A stretch of DNA of 64,000 nt from Phaeodactylum tricornutum CCAP 1055/1 (taxonomy: Eukaryota; Bacillariophyta; Bacillariophyceae; Surirellales; Neidiaceae), in NCBI RefSeq assembly GCF_000150955.2, contig NC_011687.1, forward strand, positions 558,001 through 622,000, given 5' to 3'. Shown piece by piece: positions 38,803 through 50,500 of the stretch (the stretch's first letter is position 1; every line of letters begins with the position of its first letter). Position numbers and translations under genes: made by a program. The notes under the pieces were generated by a model. That model ran no database searches. It saw nothing but the letters and a program-made list of their open reading frames with translations, and was not told where the DNA came from.

Positions 38803-40740
38803 ATGGAATTCACGCGACGATTCTGTAGACGGTTTCTGCTTCGTAGCTTCATTTCTTGTATCGTGGTATGGAAAGCATGCCGCGGCTTTGTTCCAGCATT
38901 GACAGTACCCGCAGCGGCCACATCCAGACGGACTTTTCCGCGAGGGATCGCTCCGTCTCCGCTGTGCCATACGGATTCTGCACACGTTCCTCACCTATCG
39001 GCTTCAAGAGCAGTATTCGACGAAGAGAATCCCTCGCTGGAGGAGGCGTTAGACCGTACTGCGTTTGTGTTCGAATCTCTCACTGTGGAGGAAACTCAAA
39101 AGCGGCTGGTTACGGAAGGAGTTCAGTACTCTGAAACTGCCGCGAATTCAAGTTTGTTGGCGAATCAAGCCCCGTCGATGCAAACAAACTCGACGCTTCG
39201 AATCTCTGCTTTCGAGAGGGTTCCGGGATGTGTCGCCAATGTCAATATACGTTCAATTCTGTGTCCTGTTCACGACTCGTATAGCGTCAAACTGGAAGGG
39301 AACGCCGATGCATTGCTGAGTAGGGGGTTGCTGGCAATCACTTCCCGGGTGTTATATTCACAGCAGGCTGATGCCATACTGCAAATGGAACCCAAAAATT
39401 TGGCCGATAGACTCGGGATAAGGCCTGCACTGAGTCAGGGACGCAACGACGGCTTGGCAAGCATGCTTCGTACTGTTCAACAGCAGATTCGAACCTTACA
39501 GTGTGACAAGTCAGTCGTGAAAATCGAGGAAAATCCTCATCGTTCAGGCAGACCTACAGTGGCGCTCCTGCTTTCCGGCGGGGTCGACTCATCAGTTGCA
39601 CTCAATTTGCTGGTTCAGCAAGGTTACGACGTTACGGCCTTCTACTTGAAAATCTGGTTGGAAGACGAGCTCGCTCATCTCGGCCATTGCCCCTGGGAAG
39701 ACGACTATCGGGTTTGCCAGGAAGTCTGCGAACAAGCCGGTATCCCACTGGAAACCGTCAGTTTGCAAAATGCCTACAAATCGCGTGTAATTGCTTACAC
39801 AGTCCACGAAGCCGAACAAGGACGGACACCCAATCCCGATATCATGTGCAACAGCCGCGTCAAGTTCGGCTGCTTCTACGAGGCTATCGATCAACGAGAG
39901 TTTGACTTTGTCGCATCCGGACACTACGCACAGCTAGTCAAGGATACAGAAACCGGATCCATGCGCTTGCTTCGAGCACCTGACCCCATCAAGGATCAAT
40001 CCTACTTTTTGTGCACCTTGACGCAAGATCAACTACAGCGTGTTTTGTTTCCCATTGGTCATCTGCAAAAGTCACAAGTCCGAGACCTTGCTGACGAATT
40101 TATCCTACCGAATCGTCTTCGTCCAGACTCTCAAGGATTGTGCTTTTTGGGCAAGGTTAAGTTTGACGAATTTCTTGCCGTGTATTTAGGGACCAGACCG
40201 GGTCCGATAGTGGATGCGGGGACCGGGGATGTAGTGGGTCAACACCATGGGGTTTGGTATCATACGGTGGGCCAACGCAAAGGCATTGGTCGAGTATTAG
40301 ATCCACTGGCCACGTCCCGTGGACCTTGGTACGTAGTAGCCAAAGATCCCGGAAAAGATGTGGTGTATTGTTCCAACCAGTATGATGAAGACATTTTCAC
40401 CGCTTCAAGATCCGAATTTGCCGTTGAAAATATTCATTGGATTGCGGGTCAAGCGCCGCCAAACCTCCTAAAAGGAGACGGCGGACGATTCGTCATGAAG
40501 ATACGACACGGGCCAGATCTTGTGAAAGGAACGCTGCGTTTGACCAATACGGCAGGCGAAGGTGACGTAAAGCTGGATTCTAAGGATGGCGGCTTAGCAC
40601 CGGGTCAATACGTTGTTTTCTATAAAGACGAAGAGTGTCTGGGCGCGGGCGTGATTAGCGAACGACATTGGGCTCGCCTTTTGAAGGAACAGGATCATTC
40701 CGTGGTATGTGCTGTTCCGATAGGTCAAAGCGTTTCATAA
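38803..40740 (+). CDS. SufE-MnmA fusion: sulfur acceptor plus tRNA 2-thiouridylase, plastid-targeted
   Basis: One uninterrupted frame of 645 residues from the ATG at 38803. The leader ends in ACRG followed by FVPAL, a plastid presequence pattern with Phe. Residues 137-230 match SufE: the persulfide-accepting Cys in VPGCVAN (Cys143), GNADALLSRGLLAITSRVL, and ADRLGIRPALSQGRNDGLAS. Residues 250-640 are MnmA/TrmU: the ATP PP-loop LLLSGGVDSSVAL, GRTPNPDIMCNSRVKFG (Cys349), ASGHYAQL, KDQSYFL, and DSQGLCFLG (Cys447), the two catalytic cysteines. MnmA thiolates U34 of tRNAs for Lys, Glu and Gln; SufE accepts sulfur from the desulfurase SufS. The fusion would pass sulfur directly to tRNA in the plastid. 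Confidence 0.93.
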   Translation: MEFTRRFCRRFLLRSFISCIVVWKACRGFVPALTVPAAATSRRTFPRGIAPSPLCHTDSAHVPHLSASRAVFDEENPSLEEALDRTAFVFESLTVEETQKRLVTEGVQYSETAANSSLLANQAPSMQTNSTLRISAFERVPGCVANVNIRSILCPVHDSYSVKLEGNADALLSRGLLAITSRVLYSQQADAILQMEPKNLADRLGIRPALSQGRNDGLASMLRTVQQQIRTLQCDKSVVKIEENPHRSGRPTVALLLSGGVDSSVALNLLVQQGYDVTAFYLKIWLEDELAHLGHCPWEDDYRVCQEVCEQAGIPLETVSLQNAYKSRVIAYTVHEAEQGRTPNPDIMCNSRVKFGCFYEAIDQREFDFVASGHYAQLVKDTETGSMRLLRAPDPIKDQSYFLCTLTQDQLQRVLFPIGHLQKSQVRDLADEFILPNRLRPDSQGLCFLGKVKFDEFLAVYLGTRPGPIVDAGTGDVVGQHHGVWYHTVGQRKGIGRVLDPLATSRGPWYVVAKDPGKDVVYCSNQYDEDIFTASRSEFAVENIHWIAGQAPPNLLKGDGGRFVMKIRHGPDLVKGTLRLTNTAGEGDVKLDSKDGGLAPGQYVVFYKDEECLGAGVISERHWARLLKEQDHSVVCAVPIGQSVS

Positions 40741-40902
40741 AGACAACCAAGGACAACGCTTTCTCATCGTCAAGTATTTGTCACAAATAAAACAAGATAA
40801 AATGCAGAGAACTAGCTCGGAAGTAGCGTTTGTTAATGCTTGTGGGTAGTATCTTGACTCTTACAATTGATTTTAGCCTTCTGACAGTAAGTCATGACGT
40901 TC

Positions 40903-42484
40903 CTATGTACTGGAATAGTATTCATCGTCTTCATCATCGAATCTATCTAACTCATCGAGCTCATCTGGTGAGTCATCATCATCGTCCTCGTCTTCATCAT
41001 CTTCGTCGATAATTTCAAATTTTAGATCGTCGCGTTTGAGCATTTCCAACTCAGATATATCCGCCAGTTCTCCTGCGCACAATTCCAAAACCTCGTGCCA
41101 TAGCGGTTTGGGCAAACTCAAACACTGTTTCAGAGCTACGGACCGCGCACAGGCAACCGGCTGGTACTTTCCCAAAACGACCGATAGATCCAAGGTGGAT
41201 TCCACGTAAACGTGTCGTCCTACGAAAAACCGGAAATCCAGTGGTTGATACTTGCCTGAGATTACTCCTTCCACCGCCGCTTCGATCCCACCTTGATAAA
41301 TACCGCTTCCGGGCGAAATTTCATTCGCACCGGCCAAGTCGGCAAGTCCGTGTACTAGTACGGCCGGTTGGTCCTGATCATCCGGTCCACCAATGTAAAC
41401 GGCACATTCTCCACCGAATGCGCGCATGAATCGTGTAACATCCTTTTTTGGTTTCGTCTTTTCGCCTCTGTATGCACCGTTAAGTACCAATTGTCCGAGA
41501 CTGTCAGTAAGTTTCAATGCCATGGGACGATTCAATACTAGAGTTGTCGCGGCTCCGTTGCTTTCGTTGCGTTCCATCACCAAACACACCTCTTGCCATG
41601 TTTCTTGATTGTCCAAATAAAGCGTGAGCATTTCGGAGGCGTCGTCGTCCAGTGAGGTTGGATCGATCTGTCCATCGTCCCCGGCTTTTGCAGCAATGGT
41701 GAGCATATGCTCTTCGACGAGCGTCTGAGCTTTCGCGTACCAGGTGGAGGGCTCGACTACTTCATTGTCTAATTTCTTCCGTAATAAAGTCCCCATGACG
41801 GAATGTTTGTAGTTACGAAAGAGTTCAACTTCTAGTGGCATTCGTAGCACCAAGCCGCCTACTTCCGGCTTTCACGATTGAAACATAACAATGAGCCAAT
41901 ATAGAGTAGAAGAAGGAGTGAGCTTAAAAGGACGTATAAAACAAAATTTCTTTTAGCTGCAATATCGTTCTTACCGTAGATGTCTCGTGGGCCCAAACAC
42001 CAGACACGTATTCCTGTCCCAGCTGGCTACTCTGAGATTTTAGGAGCTCCTCATTTTCCTTACTAACCGCCCTGGCTTTATTCTTTTTGGATACGGCAGC
42101 TTCGCTGGAATCCGAACCCGTGGAATCGCCATCGGAAGAAAAGGAAAGATTCCGGCGAAAGGCTCTCCAGTCTCCGAGAGAATCAGGATCAATCTCATCC
42201 TCATCATCGTCTTCCTCGTCTTCCTCCTCCTGATTCCTGTCAGATAAAGCACTCCAGGGCCTTCGACTTAATACTTTGCGAATGCGAGGGGTCTCAAATA
42301 CTATGGTTGTTGCGACATGCGCGTCTTTTCTCAATAAAGAGAAAGAAGATGAAGGTAGCGTTGGTTGAAAGGCCACCGAAAGCTCGAAAGAGGTGAATGA
42401 AGATACCGTCAGTAGGCAGAAAATCTGTGCCAAGGAAGTTGACGTGCGCGTCGTTGCTAACGACGACGATATTGATTCTCCCAT
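40903..42484 (-). CDS. UPF0301/AlgH-family protein with plastid leader and acidic tail, two exons
   Basis: Exon 1 is 41975-42484 and exon 2 is 40903-41868, with a 106-bp intron (donor GTAAGA, acceptor GTGAAAG). The total is 491 residues. The leader has a hydrophobic core and ends SVAFQP, a plastid-type cleavage motif. A long acidic/Ser-rich linker (EEEDEEDDDEDEIDPDS) follows. The AlgH core begins in exon 2 at PEVGGLVLRMPLEVELF; then TTLVLNRPMALKL, VYIGGPDDQ, SGIYQGGIEAA and DFRFFVGRHVYV. The C-terminus is an almost uninterrupted Asp/Glu run. The biochemical role of the family is unsettled in bacteria; plastid members are common in algae and plants. It converges on the SufE-MnmA gene, 160 bp away. 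Confidence 0.85.
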
Positions 42485-43169
42485 TGCGTTGTTTTAAAAA
42501 ATTGATTACGCGGAATGGCTTATTGTCTGTCGGCTCCACGGGAACGTTATCGATGAACTGGTGTGCAACGTCGATGTGTCAATGATTACCGTACTTGTGT
42601 GCAACGAGCTCACTGGAAAAAGAATCTCGGGGAGTGGAGAAAGCTACTTGATAGTGTAAGTACTACTAGGTTACACATGCTCGTACTAGCGACGCGTCTG
42701 TCCTTGCACATTGCGGCAAAAGAAATCCAACCACTCTAATAGCTAGGTTCACTTTTTCGGAAATCTCGACCAATGAATGGGCAGCATGACATCGCTCTAG
42801 CTTGAAAGGGCGACAATATTGATTCCTAGTTCCGTCATCAAATAGCTCTTGTTCCCTCTAGAAAAGAGTCATGCCATTGGCTCGACCCCGTCCCACTAAA
42901 TGGCCAACGAGAGTTCGTGTTGCGACAGAGACATTACCACATTTTGGAACCAAACGCGAACTCTCAGTTTCCAGTTTCGCCGTAGAAATGCGTTGAGATG
43001 GCTCTTGGGCCGTGTCCAATGAGAAGCATTCGAATACCGGGGATACGGGCCGAGTCAAACCGCGAACTTACGCTGCGGAATTGATTTTTTTGTCGGTAGG
43101 CCGTCATTCGACACAAGAAATTCTGCTCGGTCGACACACACAAAATTACCCAGCATCTACTATCCCACC
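42485..43169. other. Divergent spacer between AlgH and the second prolyl hydroxylase
   Basis: About 685 bp. No ORF over 100 codons begins with ATG. It presumably holds two promoters. Small frames at 42858-43209 show no domain. Confidence 0.4.
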
Positions 43170-44587
43170 ATGTTGTTGCGCTTTGTTCCGACATTTGCTT
43201 ACTTTTCATTACTCGTGCCCTTAGTAACCTGGGCTGGCCGTACGACCGTTTTGACCCACAAAAGTGCTTTGCACGTCCAAAATGCCAACAGTCAGAATGC
43301 CTGCGTCGATGGCAGCAGTGAGGGCTTTTGGGCCGGCGCTAACAACTCCACACGGACGTCTTGTAGTTGGAATGACGAAGCCCAGATAATTGCGGAGTCG
43401 ACATACGAGCTGTCGTCACCGGCGGCCCCTGAGGCGGACAATTTGGGATCCAAATTGGGCGTTCCACAAACCATCGATGCGGCGCGATCGCAAGAGATTC
43501 TGGAACGCATCGCTAGCGCCCAAACTTACATGGACGAGGTAGTCGCCATCGACGAAAAGTACGCTAAAGTACGGGAATTGTGCGATAACAAGAACGCCAA
43601 CTGTGCGTTTTGGGCGGTTATCGGCGAGGTACGTACCAAGGTGGACCTAATTGTTGCAGACAGTGATGCTATGAAATGATGATTTCTAATTTTTGGCGTT
43701 TTTGGACTTCTTTTGCTCCCTTCTTACATTAGTGCGAGAACAATCCTGGCTACATGAAATTGAATTGTGGTCCAGTTTGTAAATCGTGCGAGCAGCTTCA
43801 CGTCGAAACCCGGTGTCCCATGGACCCTGACGCCGTCGATGCCTTGTACCCGGGAACCCTCACGCATATGTTCGAAGGCATCCTCGCCAACCCCGATTTC
43901 CAAAAGTATGAAATATCTGTCTTGTCTCGGCCGACACTAGCTCCTGGGGATACAGAAGAAACTGCAGACTACTTTGTTGGTGGCCCGTGGGTGATCATGC
44001 TCGACAACGCCTTGTCGTCGGAAGAGGCAGATCGACTGATTGAGTTGGGCGGTATTGAGGGCTACGAACGCAGCGCCGATGTCGGTCACCAAAAGGCCGA
44101 CGGTACGTTCACAGCAGAAACTAACTCGGGCCGCACGTCGACTAACGCCTGGTGCCAACACGACTGTTACAAAGATCCAACGGCGCGCGCCGTCATGGAC
44201 CGAGTAGCCAACATTACCAGTATTCCCGAAGTGAATTCCGAGTATTTGCAAATGTTACAGTACGAGAAATCACAGTTCTACCAAACTCATTCAGACTACA
44301 TTCCTTATCAAGTGAATCGACCAACAGGTGTCCGCATTTTGACATTCTACTTTTATTTAAGCGATGTGGAAGAGGGTGGTGGTACAAACTTTCCCAAGTT
44401 AGGCCTCACCGTGACGCCGAAAAAGGGTAGGGCCGTGTTGTGGCCTTCAGTCTTAGATGATGAACCCAATCAAAAGGACGCCCGCTCCGATCACCAAGCC
44501 TTGCCGGTAATCAAGGGCGTCAAGTATGGTGCCAATGCATGGATTCACCAACGAGATTATAAGACATGGAGCCAGAAAGGATGCTAA
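43170..44587 (+). CDS. Prolyl 4-hydroxylase alpha-like enzyme with one ShKT domain, two exons
   Basis: Exon 1 is 43170-43628 and exon 2 is 43733-44587, with a 104-bp intron (donor GTACGT, acceptor TTACATTAG). The total is 437 residues. A signal peptide lies at 1-22 (TFAYFSLLVPLVTWAG). The intron falls inside the single ShKT module (CDNKNANCAFWAVIGE joined to CENNPGYMKLNCGPVCKSC). The dioxygenase domain follows: LQMLQYEKSQFY, H.D in TPSD-like context (YQTHSDYIPY), LSDVEEGGGTNFP, the distal His in RSDHQALPV and the Lys in KGVKYGANAW. It is closely related to the gene at 32172-33596 but lacks the first ShKT module and has this intron. The ER location is inferred. Confidence 0.92.
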
Positions 44588-45212
44588 GGAATCCTTTGTG
44601 GTGCGGAATTACATTTCAAAGGCCTCCGTCAAACATATCCATAAAAATTAACTTTTTCGTCTATATTTCACAGCTTGTGTACATTGTATATAAAACCTTT
44701 TTAAAGCGGTCCCCTTTCTCGATGGTCGTAGCGCAAGTTGCCAGGGGACAATCAGAGTGCACACTCTACGTTGTTCATATCGCCGCAGACCTCAAAGCAT
44801 AGTACCAACACTTGCCTGCTCTCCATATTCATTTGTGATGGCCAGCATTTTCCGTTTCGGCAGGCAGCAAAGCTGACTCGACTTTGGTTCTGCAGTGGCT
44901 TTTGCTATAGCTGGAAGGAGACTTGTCGTTCGAGAAAACAACTGATACAACATAACCTACCCGACCATCTACTTACTATTAATCATAGCGGTGACTGTGA
45001 CACGAAAGATACCAGACACCCGGATTTTCGATCGATCATCGGTTTGACCTCCCATAGTCCGGGGATGTCTTCGAACATCCAGAGCTCTCGAATGGAAAAC
45101 CTTCGGCGTTCCCCGAGCCGCCGCCGTACTCATGACAACCCACGAGGGCTCATCACTAATGCAACACAAAACCCTTTGCTAGGATATACGTATTCTTTGG
45201 ATTCCGTCAGGC
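44588..45212. other. Intergenic region before the MscS gene
   Basis: About 625 bp. The first part is AT-rich 3' sequence (TGTATATAAAACC near 44687). A near-match TGACTGTGAC lies around 44994. A long plus-strand frame covering 44738-45397 overlaps the MscS gene in another frame and is treated as a shadow. Confidence 0.4.
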
Positions 45213-46766
45213 ATGAAGTCGTCAACAGGGCTTGGGATCGGAGTGGCGTTGCTCTACGGCTGTACCGCAGCAGTGGCGTTCACACCCACTCACTCTGCCA
45301 CGATACCACCGCCAACGCATTCCTCTCCAGCCTTGCAAGGGATATTGCCGAACTATCGGGCATGCCAGATTCCCCAAGGCTGTCCAAGTCTGGATAGGCT
45401 GCGTTCACCTACACAGACTTCGACGGCATTGCAGGCAGTGCCTGGCGGCAGGAAACATGCAACCACGTTGGCCGGTCGCCTTTGGCCCGCTATTCGAAAG
45501 TTCTATATTACTCCAGCAAAATTCAAAGCCATCGTTGCTGCCGTTGTGCACATCACCGATTGGCAAGACATTATCTTGATAGGAATCGTGGCCTATGGTA
45601 TAAATCCACTGGCTAGACTGACCTTCGATATGATGTCCGACGAAAAGAAAGAAAAGCGAACGTACTTTGATCGGAAGCGTTTTGGTGTCGCTTCGACCAT
45701 TGCACAAATCGCTCGTGTTTCGCTGTCCGTCTACATTTTCGACGTCATATGCGTGATTTTGACAACACTGGATTTTGACTTTCCCACGAAATGGATGCTG
45801 CCACAGGCCTATTCCAAGATTGCGTACTCTACTTGGTTCTTACAGCATTTCATTCTGTGGAAACGAATGGCACTGTGCAAATGGTTCAAGGTGGATCCCG
45901 AAGACATGGGCCGGATCGAGCTCCTGGATCGGGTTGTATCAGGTTTGGCAGGAGCTACTTACAGCTTGTTTTTGTTTGATTGGTTGTCGATAAGAATGGG
46001 GTTTGCCAGTACGTACGCGTGTTGCCTCTCGCTGTACTTATTTACGTCTGCTTGCTCACAATATATCATTCTTTTCTTTCAACGTACATACTACATCACC
46101 TCAGTGAAAGGTATCTTTGCTTTTGGCAGCGTCGGTACTTTGGCATTTACATTGGCGAGCCAGGGTCTGGTAACACAGCTCATTTCAGGACTTTTCTTGA
46201 CGGCGACGGACAAAATGTACGTTGGCGATGCCGTCCAATTTGGTGACGGCACGTCGGGAAAGATTATACGCATGGGATGGATGAACACTTTGATTCGTAA
46301 CGGAGACAACACAATTACCAACGTCCCCAATGCCATGCTCGCCAACCAAAAAATCACCAACCTTTCCCGTCTACGCCAGTGTCAAGTCAAACAAGTGCTC
46401 CGTTTCCATTATGATGATGCCGATCTACTGCCGGAAGTTCTCGAATCGATCAAAACCGAAATTAAACAATCGTGCCCCAAGCTAATTGATGGAAATCGTC
46501 CGTTCCGCGTATTCTGGACTGGTTACAACGAGGATCACCTGGAAGTTATGGTCGATACGCATCACTCCATTGCTCCTATCGGTGACGCCTACTGGATTAA
46601 TCGCCAAAAAGTCCTTATGGCTATCAATCGCGCCGTTAAGAAGCACAACGTCGAAATCGCGCAAATGTACAGCTTTGCCACTTCGGGAAGTGAACCAAGC
46701 TGGCGCGTGATTCCAAAGTCCACGATGACGATTAATCCCAAAAAGGAAAGCGCTTCGAAAGAATAG
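45213..46766 (+). CDS. MscS-family mechanosensitive channel, plastid-type
   Basis: A single exon encodes 517 residues from the ATG at 45213. The leader GIGVALLYGCTAAVA followed by FTPTHS is a bipartite plastid presequence. Several membrane helices cover about 110-320. The pore-lining helix and beta domain follow: GSVGTLAFTLASQGLVTQLI with small-residue packing, then SGLFLTATDKMYVGD, GDGTSGKIIRMGWMNTLI, RNGDNTITNVPNAMLANQ and a C-terminal alpha-beta domain (VKQVLRFHYDDADLL). This matches plant plastid MSL2/MSL3-type channels, which relieve osmotic stress in the plastid envelope. The pore helix extends from about 300 to 330. Confidence 0.93.
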   Translation: MKSSTGLGIGVALLYGCTAAVAFTPTHSATIPPPTHSSPALQGILPNYRACQIPQGCPSLDRLRSPTQTSTALQAVPGGRKHATTLAGRLWPAIRKFYITPAKFKAIVAAVVHITDWQDIILIGIVAYGINPLARLTFDMMSDEKKEKRTYFDRKRFGVASTIAQIARVSLSVYIFDVICVILTTLDFDFPTKWMLPQAYSKIAYSTWFLQHFILWKRMALCKWFKVDPEDMGRIELLDRVVSGLAGATYSLFLFDWLSIRMGFASTYACCLSLYLFTSACSQYIILFFQRTYYITSVKGIFAFGSVGTLAFTLASQGLVTQLISGLFLTATDKMYVGDAVQFGDGTSGKIIRMGWMNTLIRNGDNTITNVPNAMLANQKITNLSRLRQCQVKQVLRFHYDDADLLPEVLESIKTEIKQSCPKLIDGNRPFRVFWTGYNEDHLEVMVDTHHSIAPIGDAYWINRQKVLMAINRAVKKHNVEIAQMYSFATSGSEPSWRVIPKSTMTINPKKESASKE

Positions 46767-47293
46767 TCGTTCATGACGTCTGTTCTGGCGCCAAGCAAGG
46801 TTTCCGAAAGATTGCGCCATTCTAATATTGATCGTTTCCATGGATCGATCCCATTTTTGACCACGCCAAGTGTGAGACTCCTGGAAACCAGCAGTAGCTG
46901 CCCGTACATGGGATACTTTGCATCTTGACTATACTTCCATTGATAGTCTAACCATTGTATTGTCATGCAAGAGTTAGTCAAGCTAGCTAAGAAAATAAGA
47001 TTGCTTCTCTAGAGAGTTTTGTGACAGAGATAGAGTAGTAATTACCTTGAGAGGTAGCGGGGCGCGTCTGATTGTGAGACGAAAGTAGTTATAGAATGAC
47101 TGTGAATGAACGACGACACCTACCCTATTTCTAACTGTTAGTCAATAAATTCTGTTCTACTAGCTCTACCATAGCTACTAGTGTTTACATGAGACGGAAA
47201 GTCGTCTGCGAAACAGCAACCATCTTTTCGCCAGGCTAACAGTGAGTGTAAGTGCCTGTGAAACACGATCGCTACCGAGCGAAGTCAATCACA
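46767..47293. other. Intergenic region between MscS and the left LTR
   Basis: About 527 bp of MscS 3' flank with an exact TGACTGTGAA at 47098. No ORF or repeat is supported. The last four bases (CACA) match the bases after the right LTR and are a probable target-site duplication. Confidence 0.5.
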
Positions 47294-47561
47294 TAATAGA
47301 AGTATGCTTTGCCTAGAACAATCGTTGGCCTGTTAGTGCCCTACGAGATGCTCTTTTCCAATCGGTGATTACCAACCAGAAGTGGGAAAAGAGCTCCCGC
47401 AGTATTTCTTAGAGTAGTTATCCTTTACATGTTACTAGAACCAGCGAATGGCTTCCATAGTTGCACGGACAAAGGAAAGTAGCGACGGATGACACACGCA
47501 CCGTCTGCGTCATCTGGTGACATGCCGAAGTGTCTCGTGTGCTACACACACAATTCTAACA
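47294..47561 (-). repeat. Copia LTR, downstream (3') copy in element sense
   Basis: Direct repeat of 52991-53258. The inner 231 bp starts TGTTAG and ends CTAACA; the outer part extends by 37 bp beginning TAATAGAAGTATGC. Confidence 0.88.
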
Positions 47562-47591
47562 CTCCTCTTCATCCGTAGCCACGTGCCCGGA

Positions 47592-50500
47592 TTAACCAAA
47601 CATAAACCCACCTACCAGCGTGCAAAACGTTTTAATCGTTTGTGCCTTGGTAAGCGTGTCTGCAAAGTTGTCGACCCCACCCGTCTTGATAGGGTGACAT
47701 ATTCCGGCGGCCGCGGCTTCGCGCGTCTTGTGATACGCGATCGCAACGTGTTTTTTCTTCAATAGACTTTCTGATATAGTGGCGTTTTGGATGACTCCAA
47801 GGTTGTCCCCACAAATCATACTCGCATGTTCGACCTTTACACCCAGACATCGAAGCATGTAACGTACTGCAATCAACTCCTCGACGGCGGTTTTCATTCC
47901 ACAGAATTCAGCACCGTATGTCGATGTTTCAATGGCTCCCTGTCGCTTACTCGTATAAAAAACAGGGGTACGCCCGACAAAGATCAAAAGACCGGTTATG
48001 GAACGCCTCGAGACCTTGTCGTGGGCATGGTCAGAGTCGACAAACACGGTTATTTCGATTTCGTCGATCAGCGGCTTGGGAAGGTTAGCGTCAATTTCTT
48101 CAAAAGCTCCAGGATACTGATCGCCAAGTTCTTTCGTGAAATCTCGGGATAACGAATCTTCTCCGCCTTCGTAGATGGGATCTCGGGAATCTACAACAAT
48201 TCGCCGATTTGGTCGCTTCTTCAGATATCCAAAAACCCTCAGAAGGCGCTCCAAATGTCCCTTTCGAGGGCACGCAGTGAAGCGTGAAAGAGAAGATGTC
48301 GCGTGGGCGACGTCAATCCGTCCGATAGTCACGACCCAAACTAGGATTCCGATCAACATTTGGTACTTTTGATGTTCGTCGTCGCTCAACAAAGGTGTAG
48401 AATCCAATTCCGGGTGGTCGCCTGTCTCAGACGGACACGAGTATTTTTTCAAACTCCCGAAAATATTTTCTACTCGCTTGATTGCTTCGACAAGATACTT
48501 TTTGCATCCAATGCACCACCGGCCTTTTCGATCTTTCTTGTAATCATTTCCAAGATAGTAGTCTGGAGGCCCGACGGATTTAACTGAATAAATTGCCTTT
48601 ATACTTTCCATGATTTTTTCTGGTGTTTTAGAAACAATCATAAAATCATCCACATGTGTACAAACATATTCGTAGAATAGGCTTTCGTTGCCCAATCTGA
48701 TCCAAACATCCTTGTCGTAACGACTCTGTTTGAACTGTAATGCACGTAGGGTATCCGCAAAATGTGCATGCCAACGTTCCGAGCTCGATCGTAGGCCGTA
48801 CAGCGCTTTTCGTATAATAACAATGCTGCCTACGAGATCGCTGCCGAATTCGGGTCCTGCCTTTGCATATACCTTCTCGTTCGTGTAGGCATTTACATAG
48901 GCATTCGCCACGTCTCCGCAAAGTTGCTTCAGGTTGGCCTTGTGCGCAATTACATGGAGTAACTTCACACTGATGCCTTTGACCGTCGAAGAGTAAATGT
49001 CGTGATCCAACGCATCGACAAGGTGACCGCCGGCAACTAATCTGGCCTTGCGACGAAGATCTTGCTTGACATCGAACACGGTCATGAGGGTAGTTTTCTG
49101 AAATTCGTTGCCCGGCGAAAAATCGCTTGGCTTGAATTCAAAGCACTCCAAATCAATGAGACTTGTGATTTCAAGTTTGATCGCGTCTTGCCAAAGGGAA
49201 TTACCATTAGACTTGTCCAACTCGATTGCGTCTCGAACACTTCTTGGAACTCTGACGCCATATTTCAAAATAGGCTTAATAGAGTAGATCTTCTTCTTCT
49301 TACGTTTTTGAACGCGTCTAACCGAATAGATATCGTTGTGTTCGTCTAGATGAAAATCGTACAGCCTAGCAACTCTTCGTACTGCTCGTTGCAGATCGCG
49401 AAGTGTCTTCTTTGCCCAGTCTAGTGTTCGGTCTCCTCTCGTTGTTGACCTACTAACGCCGCCTGTGCTCACGATGTATTCTGCAGTCATCTTGGGGTGA
49501 TCCTCTTTCATGTCTCGAAGCTCCTCCCAAGTCGTCTGCTCGGTGGCCCAAGTTACCTTCAACTTGAGTCGACCGTCCATCCAATTGTGTCCGACGATTT
49601 TCGTGACATGGGCTCCGCCAACTCCTGAAGCCGTGGACTCGTTTATGTCTAGGTAGTCGTTGATCTCGCTTGTCATTTCGACCTCCGCGTCGTTGTTTAG
49701 CGGGTCGAAAGACTGAAGTGCTGAACCGTCGACCTCCTCGCGAGCCCTCTTCGAGTTGATAGTAGAGTTAGTTGTCTTTGACTCACTGTCTTCGTACAGC
49801 TCGTCACCGTCGGACGTTTCAACTTCGACGGGAGAACAGTGATCGCTTTGGCTTTCCGCTTTGTCGCCCCCCTGCTCCTCTGAATCCACGCTGGTGATAG
49901 GAGGAGTATCATCAAAACGGACCAGTGACTCCAATTCACTACCGTCCAAATTTCTTTCTTTGGCTCCACGGGAGTCGTCGCTACGAGAGTTTCGCTTTTT
50001 CGAGCGACGACGCTGCGTACGCGACGGCTGCGTCTTGCTGAAGAGAAGATCTTCATCTTGGTAGGAGACCACTGGCTCCTTTTCCTCCAAATGACGCGAG
50101 CGGACGACATTTCGAACAAGCTCGCGACCTTGCTTCCAATCGTTATTGGGAGTAGTCCAAATCTTGTAAGTAAAAGCGTCGCCATGGTCCCAGGCAATTC
50201 CAACAAAACGACCAGGGAGAAAATTAGGAGCTGGGTACTTGGCCGTTGGTTCATAGTACCAAACGGGTTCCCAGAATCGGAATCGAAACATGGAAATATC
50301 CGGCGTGTGACCGTACATTTTTTCCATCGGGGTGCGAAAATTTAAATCCTTGTGAGCCGAATGATTCAAACAGTCAACAATAAATTGTTGGCAAAAACAC
50401 CAAAATGTGAGCGGTGTTTTTCCATATCGCAAAGTGAGAATAGTTCGCTTTTTCACGTCTTGAATTTTGCGTTCGGCTTGGTTTTGGTTTTGATTGTTCG

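Noticed and set aside
44738-45397. 219-codon plus-strand frame before MscS
   Set aside because: Its second half overlaps the MscS leader in another frame, and its first half has no recognisable domain.
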